A program made the translations under genes and the position numbers. A stretch of DNA of 64,000 nt from Beverwykella pulmonaria (taxonomy: Eukaryota; Ascomycota; Dothideomycetes; Pleosporales; Melanommataceae): positions 2,292,263-2,356,262 of the forward strand of contig BCHH01000003.1 of assembly GCA_001599595.1 (NCBI GenBank), read 5' to 3'. How positions within the stretch are numbered: the stretch's first letter is position 1; each line of letters opens with the position of its first letter. The notes under the pieces were generated by a model. The model did no database searches, was not told the DNA's origin, and saw only the letters and a list, made by a program, of their open reading frames with translations. Below are positions 44,933-56,066 of this stretch, piece after piece.

Positions 44933-46487
44933 ATGGTTTCCACGATGAAGGCCTTCGAGACCACGACTTCGAAATGGGTGTTAACCGACGACACGCTCCG
45001 CGCTATGCTCCTTCGTATATCCCCCGGTCGAATATACCGATTCATCAAGCCCAGCTTCCTCACTAAGGGCGAGTCTCAAATTTACCGCCCTACCGATTTC
45101 TTAGACGGCATGCGCGGGTATGCTTGTCTGATTGTCTTCTTTTATCATTGCATGCAGCCTCTGTATCCCGGACGAAAACTTGGCTTCTGGAGCTACAACG
45201 GCGATAACCATGATCATTATGTAATGCAGCTCCCAATCCTTCGAATCATCTACTGCGGACCACCTATGGTACTCATATTCTTCGTGCTGTCCGGGTTTTC
45301 AATCACTCTGAAGCCACTAAAGCTTGCAAGGCAGGGCCGGTATGAGGAGCTATACAACAATCTTGCCTCGGCAGTATTCCGTCGTGCAGGCCGACTCTAT
45401 TTTCCATGTGCAGCGCTGCTATTCATGATACTACTCCAAGTGGAACTCGGATGCTACAATTACGTCGAGGCGATGTCGAAGGAATGGTCATTTATGACAG
45501 GTGGATTTGATTCACTGCACTTGAAATCGGGGCAATTCTCGCATTTCTGCAAAGCGGTGTGGAAATGGGCTGATCCTGTAAGCTTCATATCCTATCCCGC
45601 ATTCATACTGAAGGGATGCGAGGCTGACTAGGGCCTCGACAGATTAACACTGTTACCCGGCCCGGCTGGCTTCCTTACAGTTCCCAATTATGGACAATCC
45701 CAGTGGAACTACGTTGCTCGATGATAACCTGGATGGTAGTTCTTTTAGGTTCTAGAACACGGCCTTTCATTCGTTTGACGCTCACGACTTTGATTTCTAT
45801 GTATTTCCTCGCACGGGAATATTCCCACTTATCTCTCTTTATCTGCGGTCCCATCGTCGCAGAACTATATCTACAACGCGCTGACCTACCAACTCCCCCA
45901 ATCGAGACGCTCGCCAATAAGATTAAGAGAGGGATAATGTTTATGATTGCTCTATTCTTCCTTTCGTATCCCAACCGTGGCGGTGAAACGGCGCTGGGAT
46001 GGTCGACTCTCTATAAAATGGCTCATATGGTTTCTTTAGAGAATGATGTTTCACAAGACTTCTTCCCTTACTTGGTAAGAAACTCGACAATGTCCGTAAA
46101 TGAAAAAATCTAATTGATAGAAAACAGGGAGCGATAATCATTGTCTACAACGTATCTCAGTCTCCATGGCTGCAACGCATGTTCTCCACTCCGTTCGCGA
46201 AATATCTTGGAAAGATTTCCTTTCCGCTCTATTGCGTACACACGCCCATCCTGAACTGGTTTGGATATAGGATAATACTCTTCTTCTGGGTTTCTCCACT
46301 TGGGAATAATTTGGGTTTTGTAGTTGGGTTTTTCGTTCTTGCGTTGATTGTTGTGTGCGTAGCAGATGTATTTTGCAGGGCCATTGACGAGCCCAGCGTA
46401 AAACTGGCCAAGTGGATAGAGACTCAGTGTCTGGATACGGATCGTACGTATCGGCCAGTAGGAACCGAGGTTGTTGAAAGCGCTTGA
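44933..46487 (+). CDS. Acyltransferase-3 family membrane O-acyltransferase, copy 1
   Basis: Exons are 44933-45577, 45643-46074 and 46128-46487 (478 aa). It opens the domain with FLDGMRGYACLIVFFYHCM, where the His after FFY is the conserved catalytic-type residue of acyltransferase-3 enzymes. Next are ILRIIYCGPPMVLIFFVLSG and FRRAGRLYFPCAALLF (R-R-x-x-R-L-Y/x-P motif). Splicing gives QLWTIPVELRCSM, the family W-T-I-x-x-E motif, and at the end PFAKYLGKISFPLYCVHTPI. About ten membrane helices. These enzymes transfer acyl groups, usually acetyl, to glycans or lipids. Placement directly after GT genes suggests glycan O-acetylation, an inference. Confidence 0.87.
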
Positions 46488-47360
46488 TGAACTAATTAAA
46501 GGATATTACGGAATTACAGAGTTGACTGCGTATATTCAGACCTGACTGGTGGCATCTAATAGAATCAATATGGAAAACATTTTTATCCCTGTGCAGTATG
46601 AAAATAGACACTTGAGCAAATTCTTCCATGTCAGCACTCAATTAGCTAGTCACTATAAAGGGTCGGTACAGAATCTCAATACAATAGAGCTTGTTTCTAG
46701 CAAGGAACGCTAAAAATGTTCGAATAATAGGGGAAATGGATTAAATACGTTCTATACAGCTCTATTATGTCTGCTAAAGGAGATTTCATAATTCTTTAGC
46801 CTAATCCTTAAAGTACTTCATAAGTAGAGCTGGGTCTAATATCGAAGTTGCGTATCAGTACACCGAAAAACTGTCTACCGGTCATGTGAGAGCGCATAGT
46901 CTCATATACCGTAATTAAGGGTTTTGTTGCACTGAGGGTTTGGAAATTAGGGCAGTGGCGAGAAACCCTTTGCCTCGGAATAAGTTGGAGGTACCCTGTT
47001 TCCTAATCAACCCAGAACCCGCCTACAAATGATTATTTCCATCGAATTATTAGTAGTGTTGTATGCGGCAGGCAATTAAGTTATACCGCCACTCCCACCT
47101 AAAAAATACCCAACATTCATTGTCTTATCGCTTGATTTGTGCTTAACGTACTTTGACCCTATGACCTTACTGCTAACACAACGGCTCTATCTTATTGTAT
47201 TGCTAGCTTAAAATTAAAAACGATTAATCTTAAAGCCTACAATGCTTTGTACAACACTTCTAAGATATTACCAATCATGAATGTGGTGCAAAACGCAAAC
47301 CCACCACAGGGGTCAGTCCATTCGGCAGACTAGCTGACAATGGCAGCAATTTCATGTTGT
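46488..47360. other. Intergenic, no supported gene
   Basis: About 0.9 kb of AT-rich sequence at the start of a decayed, repeat-rich stretch. No gene recognised. Confidence 0.4.
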
Positions 47361-48110
47361 TCAGAGATAGGACAGCAAGTTATAGACTTTGGTAGAGTAC
47401 AAAGTGAGAGCGAGCAATTGAACGAACAATGTTCTCAATTCATTTAGCGATCTATCTTCTCTCATCATTCCCACTGCAGCTATTACCAGTACGACACCCA
47501 CGATTGCACTTGTAAGGCCCCATGATGTTAGCCGTAGGCTCATAGCCAGCGTTATTAGGCTTGGAAGATGGATTAGTGACACCCATTACAGCTGAGTCTG
47601 AATATAAATATGTCTATATCTCTAATAATGATAGAATTGGGTTAGATGACATACTCGGTCCGATCTCAGTCCACGTTGAGACGGTTGATGCTGGATATAT
47701 ATATGAGATATCCGAGCTATCCCATGTTACCACCTCTAACGAGGCCGCAAACGCTGGTTTTAATTAGTCCTTACCCTCACTGAAGCCAACCTAACTTATT
47801 GGCTGTCGTAGATTCCCAGTCCACAAAAGTAGGAATAGGGCCTGAGCAAACATCGCCCTCATCACCGCAGCAAGCCAATGTGCCTTTGTTGTCCGAACCA
47901 GTTGCCGTCATGACGATGGCACCGAAGGCACCTGAATAACATGCTGTTGCCTTCTCGTCCGTGTAGTAGTTGGTCATGAGCATTGTGGCGTCGGTGATGG
48001 ATAGAGGGCGTACGCTGGCTTTCACGCTACTATCTCGGCGTAGGTAGAACTAAGAGCTCTAACAAGGAGAATCGGAGCTACAGTGTGTTCCATTTCGTTG
48101 CTGCGATTTG
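47361..48110 (-). pseudogene. Broken single-pass membrane protein gene
   Basis: Reading on minus, an open segment (48025-47777) encodes LSITDATMLMTNYYTDEKAT, AFGAIVMTATGSDNKGTLAC and CGDEGDVCSGPIPTFVDWES, then stops. Another frame continues as EVVTWDSSDISYIYPASTVS then STWTEIGPS. A third frame (about 47545-47430) has a clear transmembrane stretch SWGLTSAIVGVVLVIAAVGM with a short basic tail. The order ectodomain, stalk, membrane segment is normal for fungal wall-sensor-like proteins, but at least two frame changes and no clean introns separate the parts. Probably a pseudogene; the family is not identified. Confidence 0.42.
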
Positions 48111-48412
48111 TCTTTCTGGTTGATGTGGATTCAAGTTCGGGCTTGTTCATGGCAATGATTCAATACAAATAAATAGTTCCAACCACATGACATTTCAACA
48201 CATGAGGTCAGATTACTTCGCGAGATGATCAGCAGAAAATGGCATGATCTAGGTGAGAGAAGCTGGGAATACGCAAAGCTGAGCTTGAAATGATATGTGA
48301 TTGGAAGGAACCGAACGCCCCAGGCAATGAAGCATGGATTTCGGCGCTGGCTGTGGTCCATGTTTGGTGTGTAGAAAAGCCAGACAGAATCCAAAGTAAG
48401 CGAAGATGCAGT

Positions 48413-48501
48413 ATACCGCATAATCTGGCAGAAGTGAACTTTGCTAGGCTCAATCAGGCAGGTTGGTCCTCCAGTAAGATGGCTGCTGGTGGGGCCGTTT
48501 A
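48413..48501 (+). repeat. 89-bp inverted repeat, left arm
   Basis: From ATACCGCATAATC to GGGGCCGTTTA. It is identical to the reverse complement of 49399-49487 except for one C/T difference near its inner end. The arms are about 0.9 kb apart. Confidence 0.85.
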
Positions 48502-49398
48502 ATGCTTTGTAATCGCGGGGAATCAACGTCAGTCCATCTTAGATACACTACGTGTGACCGTGTTCTTGCGTTAACCATGGCTACTACAGGAGACTGTAAG
48601 CTTGTCTGTAAGTTACTGGGGTCGTTTATTACTGTCGCCATTGATATACTGTAGTCGCCACTAAGGATTTCTTGAACAGTTAGTGCTTTGAAGCGTTCAA
48701 GCTCTATTGAATTGTCCGTCGCCAACCATCTGAACCTAATGCCCTTGCTGTATACGGAATACGCGTAGGGCTGCCTCTTACAAGCTTAGATGGGGAGATA
48801 TCAGGACTACACTTTGGCTGGGTTTGAGAGGGTAGTCGGGCTGACGTAGAGGCACAACTTGATGCTAGGAAGATTGTGGAGGTGAGAATAATGCCGTACC
48901 TACCTAGTAAGGTGTATAGGAAGAGGTGGAGGAGGTGGAATCCTTATTTCTGCGTGGAGCAGGAGTTCTATAAGGGACAGGGACAGTAGGAGAGTCAGTA
49001 GTTAAAAATAAACAGCCCTAGGTTGATGTTGCTGTGTTGTTGTACATGTTTGCATTCTTATAGTTATACAATAGATAGTTATATAATATTATACAAAACT
49101 ACTCCGGCTTCTTCCCTTCTTTCCTCGCCTTCTCCTTCCTTGCCTTCTTCTGCGCTGCGCGGCGCTTATTAGGGGATATGTTCTATAGTGTAGTAGTTGA
49201 TGGCAGAGTAGGTGAAATGGGTAGGTCTCGAGAAGGGACAGGGGCTGCGGCAGGTGAGCTATCAGCCTAGATAGTAATGTCTGATTTAAAACGACCCCAA
49301 GGTATATGGTGATGGAAGAGAAGAGGATTAATTTACGGCCCCAGCTGAGGGTCGCAAGGGCCCAAGCGTTTTTGATGCCAAGGCATCCAGCCTCTGAA
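48502..49398. mobile_element. Sequence enclosed by the 89-bp inverted repeat
   Basis: About 0.9 kb between the arms. One plus segment near 48.78 kb reads YKLRWGDIRTTLWLGLRG before stops, and a minus segment near 49.1-49.17 kb reads NKRRAAQKKARKEKARKEG, a basic tail like those at the end of some fungal transposon proteins. No intact gene. Possibly a decayed mobile element or the product of a local inverted duplication. Confidence 0.35.
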
Positions 49399-49487
49399 TA
49401 AACAGCCCCACCAGCAGCCATCTTACTGGAGGACCAACCTGCCTGATTGAGCCTAGCAAAGTTCACTTCTGCCAGATTATGCGGTAT
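49399..49487 (-). repeat. 89-bp inverted repeat, right arm
   Basis: The reverse complement of 48413-48501 with a single mismatch. Such a near-perfect match in otherwise decayed sequence implies a recent duplication or a retained element terminus. Confidence 0.85.
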
Positions 49488-49626
49488 CACCCGATTTGAC
49501 TAGTTTTGATGTTTGTGTTTATTTGAGGATTTGAGAAGTGTAGCTTTGCGGCTGAAGTATGGCATCTTATTATGTTTCATGAGGCTTTTTTTCAGCTATT
49601 AGATCAGGACACCAACTACACGACGC

Positions 49627-49800
49627 TCCCATGAATAGATGACTAGCGCTATCCATGCGTCTTCCATACATGTTTTTAGTTTTCCATACAAATTTTAAAT
49701 GGGCGGTGGCTCGCGCTAGTCACATGTTCATGGGAGGGCCGTGTACCAGTCACGTAGATATGCCACTGGCTAATCAGTCCGTACTATATATATATCAGCC
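49627..49800 (-). mobile_element. MITE-like foldback element, copy 2
   Basis: The block at 49737-49800, read on minus, matches 23729-23790 (GCTGATATATATAT, CGGACTGATTAG, CAGTGGCATAT, ACGTGACTGG). Next to it is an inverted pair: 49627-49653 (CTCCCATGAATAGATGACTA) and 49705-49735 (GCGCTAGTCACATGTTCATG). GGCGGTGGCTCGCGC at about 49700 also resembles GCGGTGGCTCACGC at 29.7 kb. The combination of inverted ends and copies at several loci suggests a non-autonomous DNA transposon. Confidence 0.45.
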
Positions 49801-50360
49801 GCGCGCTACAAATATTCAAGTCAGAGTACCTAATAAATCAAGGTAATCAGTACAGATCTCATGCACCTTCAATCGTGCTAATGTGAATTGCTAGTTGGTG
49901 ACAGGGCGCATGGTTTTCGATTGCTCATCTGGCGACAGTGAAGTCTCTGCAAAAACACGCTTAACAGCATCGCTACGGCGCTCAAATTGTACGAAGTTTT
50001 CGTACACATATGCTTCAAGGCGAGCTCTATCCGAGCCTTACGTTCGTGGTCATTATTCATCGCGCTGAGGGTATAAAAAGACGCTTTAATTGATACTATT
50101 TGCCATTTGTTCGTTGTGCCCACTGAGCGAAGCAAGGTGGTAGGTGCTGCGAGTAGTAGTTGGTTAGCACGTTGCACTTTATTAATTAGGTAGCTAGGCT
50201 TGCTTGTAGTGTACGTTGTATATACATACATATATATATTTTTAAAAAAAAACTAGTATTGATGTATTTAAGAAACTCTTAACTTTTAGTGTAAGCAGCG
50301 CGACGACGCGCAGAACCTTAAAAATACCCGTAACCGCGTTGGTAGATATCCTCCCTAATC
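49801..50360. other. Intergenic, no supported gene
   Basis: AT-rich sequence downstream of the rhodopsin-domain gene. No gene seen. Confidence 0.35.
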
Positions 50361-51563
50361 TCACCCAGGAACTTTACCATAGCTCTCATGAGTTCTAACC
50401 GGGCCGTTCACTGTGCTATCGCGCTCCGTAGTCGTAATCTCATGCACCACTGTCTTCGTTATCACGCCCTCCATGTGCGACTCCTCAGGAAGAATGTGTT
50501 GTTCGCTGCTTCCGTCGTCATGATCAACCGACCGATCCATCGGCTTGCTGAACTGCTTGCTGACGTTGTAGAGAGGTATACTGTTGCCAGGTGTTTTGGA
50601 CTTCGTCGTAAAGGTCGTGGGTAAGATATAGCGAAACATCTTATCGAATTGCTTGCGCAATGGCGGAAGACTGGCGATAAGAATGCCAACAGAGAGTTCA
50701 GTTGCACTCCAGATCGTCAGGTTCACACCATCCCATGTCGGGTCGCGGGTCTTTCGTAGAGCACTTAGCTCTACGGTCTTGAAGATGGAGCATACGGTCG
50801 CCCTAATCGAAGTCAGTCCGGAAGATTCAAAAAGAAAGGATACTTACACTAAACCTAGAAGAAAGACGACCCTTAGACCCCATTGTGTGCGACTCGGCAG
50901 CTGGATAGCGCGGAGGTAAATGATGGGAGCCACGACATAGACTGCGTCAGTGATGCAGTTGGAGACTCCTTGCATGTACGTGAGTCCCAAAGAACCCTTG
51001 TACCAGCATTTCCCCTTAATGGCCTTATTCCAGTTTGCCTCGAAGGGCGTGCAACTAAAATTTCCCAACAGAGGTATGACCAAGTTGAAGACGGTGACCA
51101 TGACGATAGATGCCCAGACAATGATAGTGTATACGGTTGAAAACTTTAGAGCTAGCAAGTAGGCACAAATAGAGTACTTCAAAATCGCCACCGCAATTAG
51201 GTTGATGACCTGATTAAGGTACAGGAGGTAGCTGTACTGGATGATACCTCCAGGAAATATAATGCTAGGATCTTTGATGTGTCTCCCAAGTGCGTGCTCG
51301 GTGGTCTTGAAGCGGATAACGGTCGTCGTGATGTTCAAGATCTACGATCAATGTTAGTACGACCCGTTCCGATCAGTATCGTGTTGAGATCAACTTACTG
51401 CGGCAACTATCAACAAGTAGTCACAGATCAACAGCTTACGCTTGTTTAACACTCCGTAGACAACTCTCCAGACCAGGATCAGGGTACTGAGAATGCAGAT
51501 AATGACTGTAGAAAGGAGGATCTCCACCCTGCGATTCGGCCATTCCTGCTGTACAACCGACAT
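50361..51563 (-). CDS. Fungal rhodopsin-domain integral membrane protein (PTH11-like 7TM)
   Basis: Exons on minus are 51399-51563, 50848-51341 and 50361-50802 (366 aa; donors GTAAGT and GTAAGT, acceptors CGTAG and ATTAG). The start at 51563 (MSVVQQEWPNRR) gives an extracellular N-terminus before TM1 (ILLSTVIICILSTLILVWRV). The family motif after TM1 is KRKLLICDYLLIVAA. Later parts are LYLNQVINLIAVAILKYSIC, a GNFSCTPFEANWN loop with the conserved Cys, KGKCWYKGSLGLTYMQGVSN and, after splicing, VATVCSIFKTVEL then DPTWDGVNLTIWSATELSVG, with the W and E typical of this family. The cytosolic tail is long and polar. Family members are seven-helix proteins of mostly unknown ligand; some resemble PTH11-type receptors. 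Confidence 0.87.
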
Positions 51564-53357
51564 AGCGGACAGTGGGTATATATAACGCCAAGGATAAGTA
51601 CAAATGTAGGGAGTGATGGGCAACTTCACTTCCTTATACCACCATCAGCCTCATGAATGTATAGTGAGCCTAGGGAAGCCGGGGGACCAAGTTCGATTTC
51701 TACCCTGCGTAGAGCGCCTGGTCCATCATAAAGTTCCCGTTCGCCATGTGAAACGTCAAAGCGCTCAGATACGAGCGGCGTCCACCGCTTTATGATCCTG
51801 TAAGCTCTACAAAGGAGCTTGAGCCCTTACCCAAACAATTATTACCTACACTATAAGCCCAACAAGAACAACGCGTAAATGAGATTTTTTATAACTTCTT
51901 AATATTACTCTCTAGTACCATATAAAGCAATACACTAGAGTTAAGGAATTTTCTCATTGCATTATTCCAGACCTTTGTTGCGCACAGTGTGAGTTTGGGA
52001 GGGTTAGGTCTCAAAAAATACGAGCACCTTCATAGCGGTCAGGCATCAAGCGACGTCCCTTTCCAATTTTTCATCAAGGAATGGCCATCGGTTGCAACAT
52101 AACGGAACGGGGATTCGGCCTGTCCGGGTTCTCGTACGAGCCGCGGGATCCGATGGATTGGTACGCAGTTTTGTCAAGGGCAACATGCGACGTCCCGCCC
52201 ACCAGGGGCGTGCGAGGATCCGTCTTCGTAATGGCTGTGATGAGGATAAGGACTGCATTCCCCTGAGAGCATACACCACCATCTATATTTTGGGAAAGGG
52301 CCTTATGATTGACGAATCCCTGAGGTTTAAAATCTCTTCCAAAAAATATTCAAGGCCTTCAAAATGCTTCAAGTTGCCACCAACTGCAACATACCAAACA
52401 AAGACTAGGGCGTGCAGGAAACCTTAATGCTTCGAGAAGCCGTGCTCCATGCACTCACTGAGTCAGTGACACCTTTCAAATTTCCAGATTCCTGGGCGGT
52501 TTGAAGTTGTCGAGAGATATCCTGATGTACTGTAACATCTGTCGGAAGTCCTTCAACATCTTTACCTTTTGAAGACTGTCAAGCTTAATGCCAATAAATA
52601 ATTTACCACAATCTCCTTACAACCCATAATTCCAAGCATAGGAAAGGAAAAGCTAGAGGAGTAAGTTCAAATCAGAAGGGACTCTCACCTGATACCGAGT
52701 ACATTCTAGGCGTCGTTCATTTCGTGGGGTCAATCTTCCGGAGCGAAAAAAACGGGAGGAAGTCTCCCCGCCGAACCGAGCCGCACTGTGCAGCGTGCTA
52801 AAATTTGAAATATCCGTTTCCGTCCCTGCTAAAGGAAGACCACACGTGATTATCCCGTTGCCGCCGGTAAGCAGGCAGGTTCCACCTATCAATGCCCCTA
52901 CAAGCAGCAAGGCACCCCTTCTTAGCGCCAAAATTGTGCTAGCTGCAGCTTTGCCCAGGAATCCTCCCAACTTCATGAAATTTTGCACGGATAAAGGGAT
53001 GAACCAAACACTCCTCCTTTGAGCAGGTGGTGTTTTGCGCGTCTGTGGTCTACCATCTGGAGTCTAGATGGAATGTTATTTCTTTATAACCCATGATTCT
53101 TGAATCGTGAGGTGAATCGTGCAACATACATACGAGGAAATATGCTGGGGTGTTGAGTCGGTGTAAGAAAAAAAAAAGTACTGGATGCTGATTGGTAGTC
53201 TTGCCACAGTGCTCGTTGAGGCGCGTTCCCTGCATGGGAGATGAATGCTTATAATGAATGCTTATAATGTCCGTATAGTCCTGCTGCATATGTGATTCAC
53301 CCGCGTCTTCATTCTTTGTCGCTCTTTCTTTTAGTTGCTCTGTGCGATACTGTGAAT
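51564..53357. other. Intergenic; doubtful small minus frame at 52653-52988
   Basis: About 1.8 kb between the divergent rhodopsin-domain and GMC genes. A minus frame at 52653-52988 (111 codons) has a hydrophobic Gly/Ala/Leu-rich middle (LLVGALIGGTCLLTGGNGII), which could be a membrane segment. It has no homologous features I recognise and is not called as a gene. Confidence 0.35.
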
Positions 53358-55406
53358 ATGCGTCCGTCCACTCGTTTTTCTGTTGTTATCCAGCTCTTAG
53401 GGCTGACTGCAGCTCTCCCCAACGATGCGTTTGTTGCACCTCGCGCTGAACTCCAGACTTCCAGCAACACGTATGATTACGTGATTGTGGGAGGTGGTGT
53501 TACTGGTCTGGTCGTTGCTAATCGCTTGACCGAGGATAAGAGGAGTAAGTCAAATCTCTGGGCAATGACAATTGAAGCTATTCTTACACTCGCGCAAATA
53601 GAGTCGGTTCTTGTCATCGAAGCTGGCGGCGCTGATGACAACCCTAACATTCGGATGCCCTATGGTGCGACTTACGCATTGAACACGTCGCTATTATGGA
53701 GTAACCACGTTTCTGAGCCCGAGCCCGAGCTTGCGAATAAGACATGGAATGTTCGTATTGCTGAAGTCCTTGGCGGAGGTTCTGTAGTCAATGGCATGGT
53801 ATATGACCGTGGGTCTGCCGCAGATTATGACGCCTGGGAAGCTTTGGGCAATAAAGGTTGGGGTTGGAAGGGAATGCTACCGTTCTTCAAGAAAGGTACA
53901 GAGTTCACCCCTCCACCAAAGTCAACTATCAAGGAATTCGGTATCACATGGGACCCAACAACGTAGGTCAACCTTCTGCTTTATTGGAATAATCTGTGCT
54001 GACCTCGTATGTATCTTAGCTATGGAAGCGGACCCCTCAAGATCGGTATCTCCGACTTCCAGTATCCAGATATCAAGGACTATTTTGCCGCGTTCAAGGG
54101 TGCAGGTGCGCATATGGCCCTCGATGGCAACAATGGTGAAGCCTATGGCGCTTCGTGGTATCCAAACACTATGAACCCTAAGACTGGCGAGAGAAGTCAC
54201 GCCCGCAATTCCTACTACGACCCAGTCTCCAGTCGCTCCAACTTCCATGTCATGTTGAAGACCGTTGCAAATGAGCTCGTCTTCGATACCGGCAAGAAGC
54301 TTACTGCTCGTGGGGTTACAGTCACTGACAGGTTGACCGGAGTAAACAAAACTGTCTACGCGAAGAAAGAAGTGATTCTCGCAGCTGGTACCATCAACAC
54401 GGTTAAGATTCTCCAGCTGAGTGGTATTGGTCCTAAGTCTATCCTTGAAGCTGCTGGTATCACGGTCAAACTTGCGCATGACGGTGTTGGAGCGAATTTT
54501 CAGGATCACCCATATACATTCCTCGGCTTCAACATCTCCAACATGAGCAACCCGAATCCGACTTCGCTTGCAACCGATCCTGCGTTCAACGCATCCGCGT
54601 GGGCACAGTACGCTGCCAACAAGACGGGCCCCTTGACTCAAGCACGTGGAAATGCATTGGCGTTTATCCCCCTCCCTGAAGTTGCCCCAAAAAGCTACCG
54701 CGATCTCGCCAGTCAAGTTAAGAATTTGAGAAATGACGCCTATCTTCCGTCTATTTACAGTAGCAGCAAAAAGCTCCTCAAGGGTGTCCAAGCACAGCGC
54801 CAAATTCTTGCGAATCTTTTTCAGAGCAAAAAAGCCGGCATTGTTGAGTACCCGATTCCTGCGTCGGGTGCTGGTGTTCTAGTTGGTCTGGAAAAGCCTC
54901 TCTCGCGTGGTGTCATCAGCATCAACCCACAGAACCCTCGAGGCCCGCCCAAGATTCTCTACAACGCATTGACGAATCCAATCGATAAATCAGTGATGGG
55001 AGCCTGCGTTCGTTACATTCGAACAGTCTGGGCTCGCCCAGAACTCAAAAAGTTCTCGCCAATCGAGACCTCTCCTGGGGCGCAGTACACAACTGATGAG
55101 GAACTCATCAGCAAGATGGTTGAGCTTGGAAGCATCTGGCCAACACTAGCTCATCCTAGCGGCTCTTGTGCGATGATGCCTGAGGTAAGTAGTACACTTA
55201 ATAAATATACTTTAGACACTCAGCTAACTTTGAGGTCTTACTAGGAAATGGGTGGATGCGTTTCCGATGAACTTTTGTTCTACGGAGTGAACCAGCTGTC
55301 CATTGTTGACGCCTCGATCCTGCCTCTTATTCCCTCCCAACATATTCAATCGACTATGTACGCTGTCGGTGAGAAGGCTGGTTATATCATTAGCAACAGA
55401 GGTTAG
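53358..55406 (+). CDS. Secreted GMC oxidoreductase (glucose-methanol-choline family, FAD)
   Basis: Exons are 53358-53544, 53602-53962, 54020-55184 and 55245-55406 (624 aa). A signal peptide starts at 53358 (MRPSTRFSVVIQLLGLTAAL); an upstream ATG at 53292 is possible. FAD-binding: YDYVIVGGGVTGLVVANRL and VLVIEAGGADDNP. GMC signatures: VLGGGSVVNGMVYDRGSAAD and AAGTINTVKILQLSGIGP. Catalytic end: AHPSGSCAMMPE with its His, and IPSQHIQSTMYAVGEKA with the second His. Intron 1 (57 bases) is in frame and stop-free; removal gives EDKRKSVLVIEAGG. Members oxidise alcohols or sugars to yield hydrogen peroxide, or act as dehydrogenases. Aryl-alcohol-oxidase-like activity is possible; the substrate cannot be read. 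Confidence 0.92.
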
Positions 55407-55556
55407 AGCTAGCAGGGTGTTTGTGGTAAATTTCTCCTCCAGGTGCATCAGCAATGAAACCCGAGTTAGATAAGTAGCAGGCATTCTCTAATAAGATAAT
55501 ATCTATTAAGGCCATATATCCTAATAACTGCAGCCTGTGGTAGGGAAACTCGTACC

Positions 55557-55685
55557 GTCACCACCGGCATCCAGGTCGATGACGCTGCCAATGCGAACAT
55601 TTATGACGCCGAGGAAGCCTTGGTCCTTCTTCTTGAACTTCTTCTGGTCAAATATCTGCACCGCCAGGACACTGTCTTCAGTCAC
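55557..55685 (-). pseudogene. Single-exon fragment of an Rsp5/NEDD4-type C2 domain
   Basis: On minus this reads [20 protein letters not shown] then [18 protein letters not shown] and DAGGD, nearly the same as the C2 domain of fungal Rsp5/HulA ubiquitin ligases. It is flanked by a splice-acceptor-like GCGCAG just before and a GTACGA donor-like sequence just after, as though one exon had been copied with its edges. No WW or HECT parts are seen nearby. A gene fragment, not a working ligase. Confidence 0.7.
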
Positions 55686-55863
55686 TCGCCTGCGCATTGT
55701 GTTAGCATGGTGCGACCTATCCATCCGATATCCACAATAGATTGGCAGTGTGAAATATCCATAAAGTTTGAGGGCCTTCCAAGCCGTCCGATACACTCAT
55801 TTAATTGCAGCTTTTTGTCCAAAATTACCCACCAAGCCACCAAATGCCACCAGCACCTTTGAC

Positions 55864-56052
55864 CTAGGTGAGGCGTCCTACTGTTTCTCGAAGCTTTCCC
55901 GAATGTTTGATGAGCTGCATGAACATTCCTGATTTCGCGTGGAAGTCGTTGTGGCCGTGGAGAACCCAGACACCCGGGTTACTGGACTTAATGGGATATA
56001 CAGACTTGGATATTGCTGTAGTTGTCGCGCTGCTTGGTTGAATCCAAGGGGT
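55864..56052 (-). pseudogene. C-terminal fragment of a multicopper oxidase
   Basis: On minus the sequence reads TPWIQPSSATTTAISKSVYP, then SSNPGVWVLHGHNDFHAKSG, then MFMQLIKHSGKLRE and a stop. This matches the end of fungal multicopper oxidases, where the motif N-P-G-x-W-x-x-H-C-H holds the type-1 copper Cys. Here that Cys is Gly (HGH), so the copper centre would be lost. Upstream cupredoxin domains are not visible. A decayed fragment. Confidence 0.62.
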
Positions 56053-56066
56053 GTGCTATCACACAT

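Noticed and set aside
51655..51720. tRNA-like AGTTCGATTTC box
   Set aside because: A T-arm-like match only; no acceptor stem or D-arm can be folded around it.
52653..52988. Minus-strand frame with a hydrophobic middle
   Set aside because: Could be a small membrane protein, but neither start context nor homology supports it.
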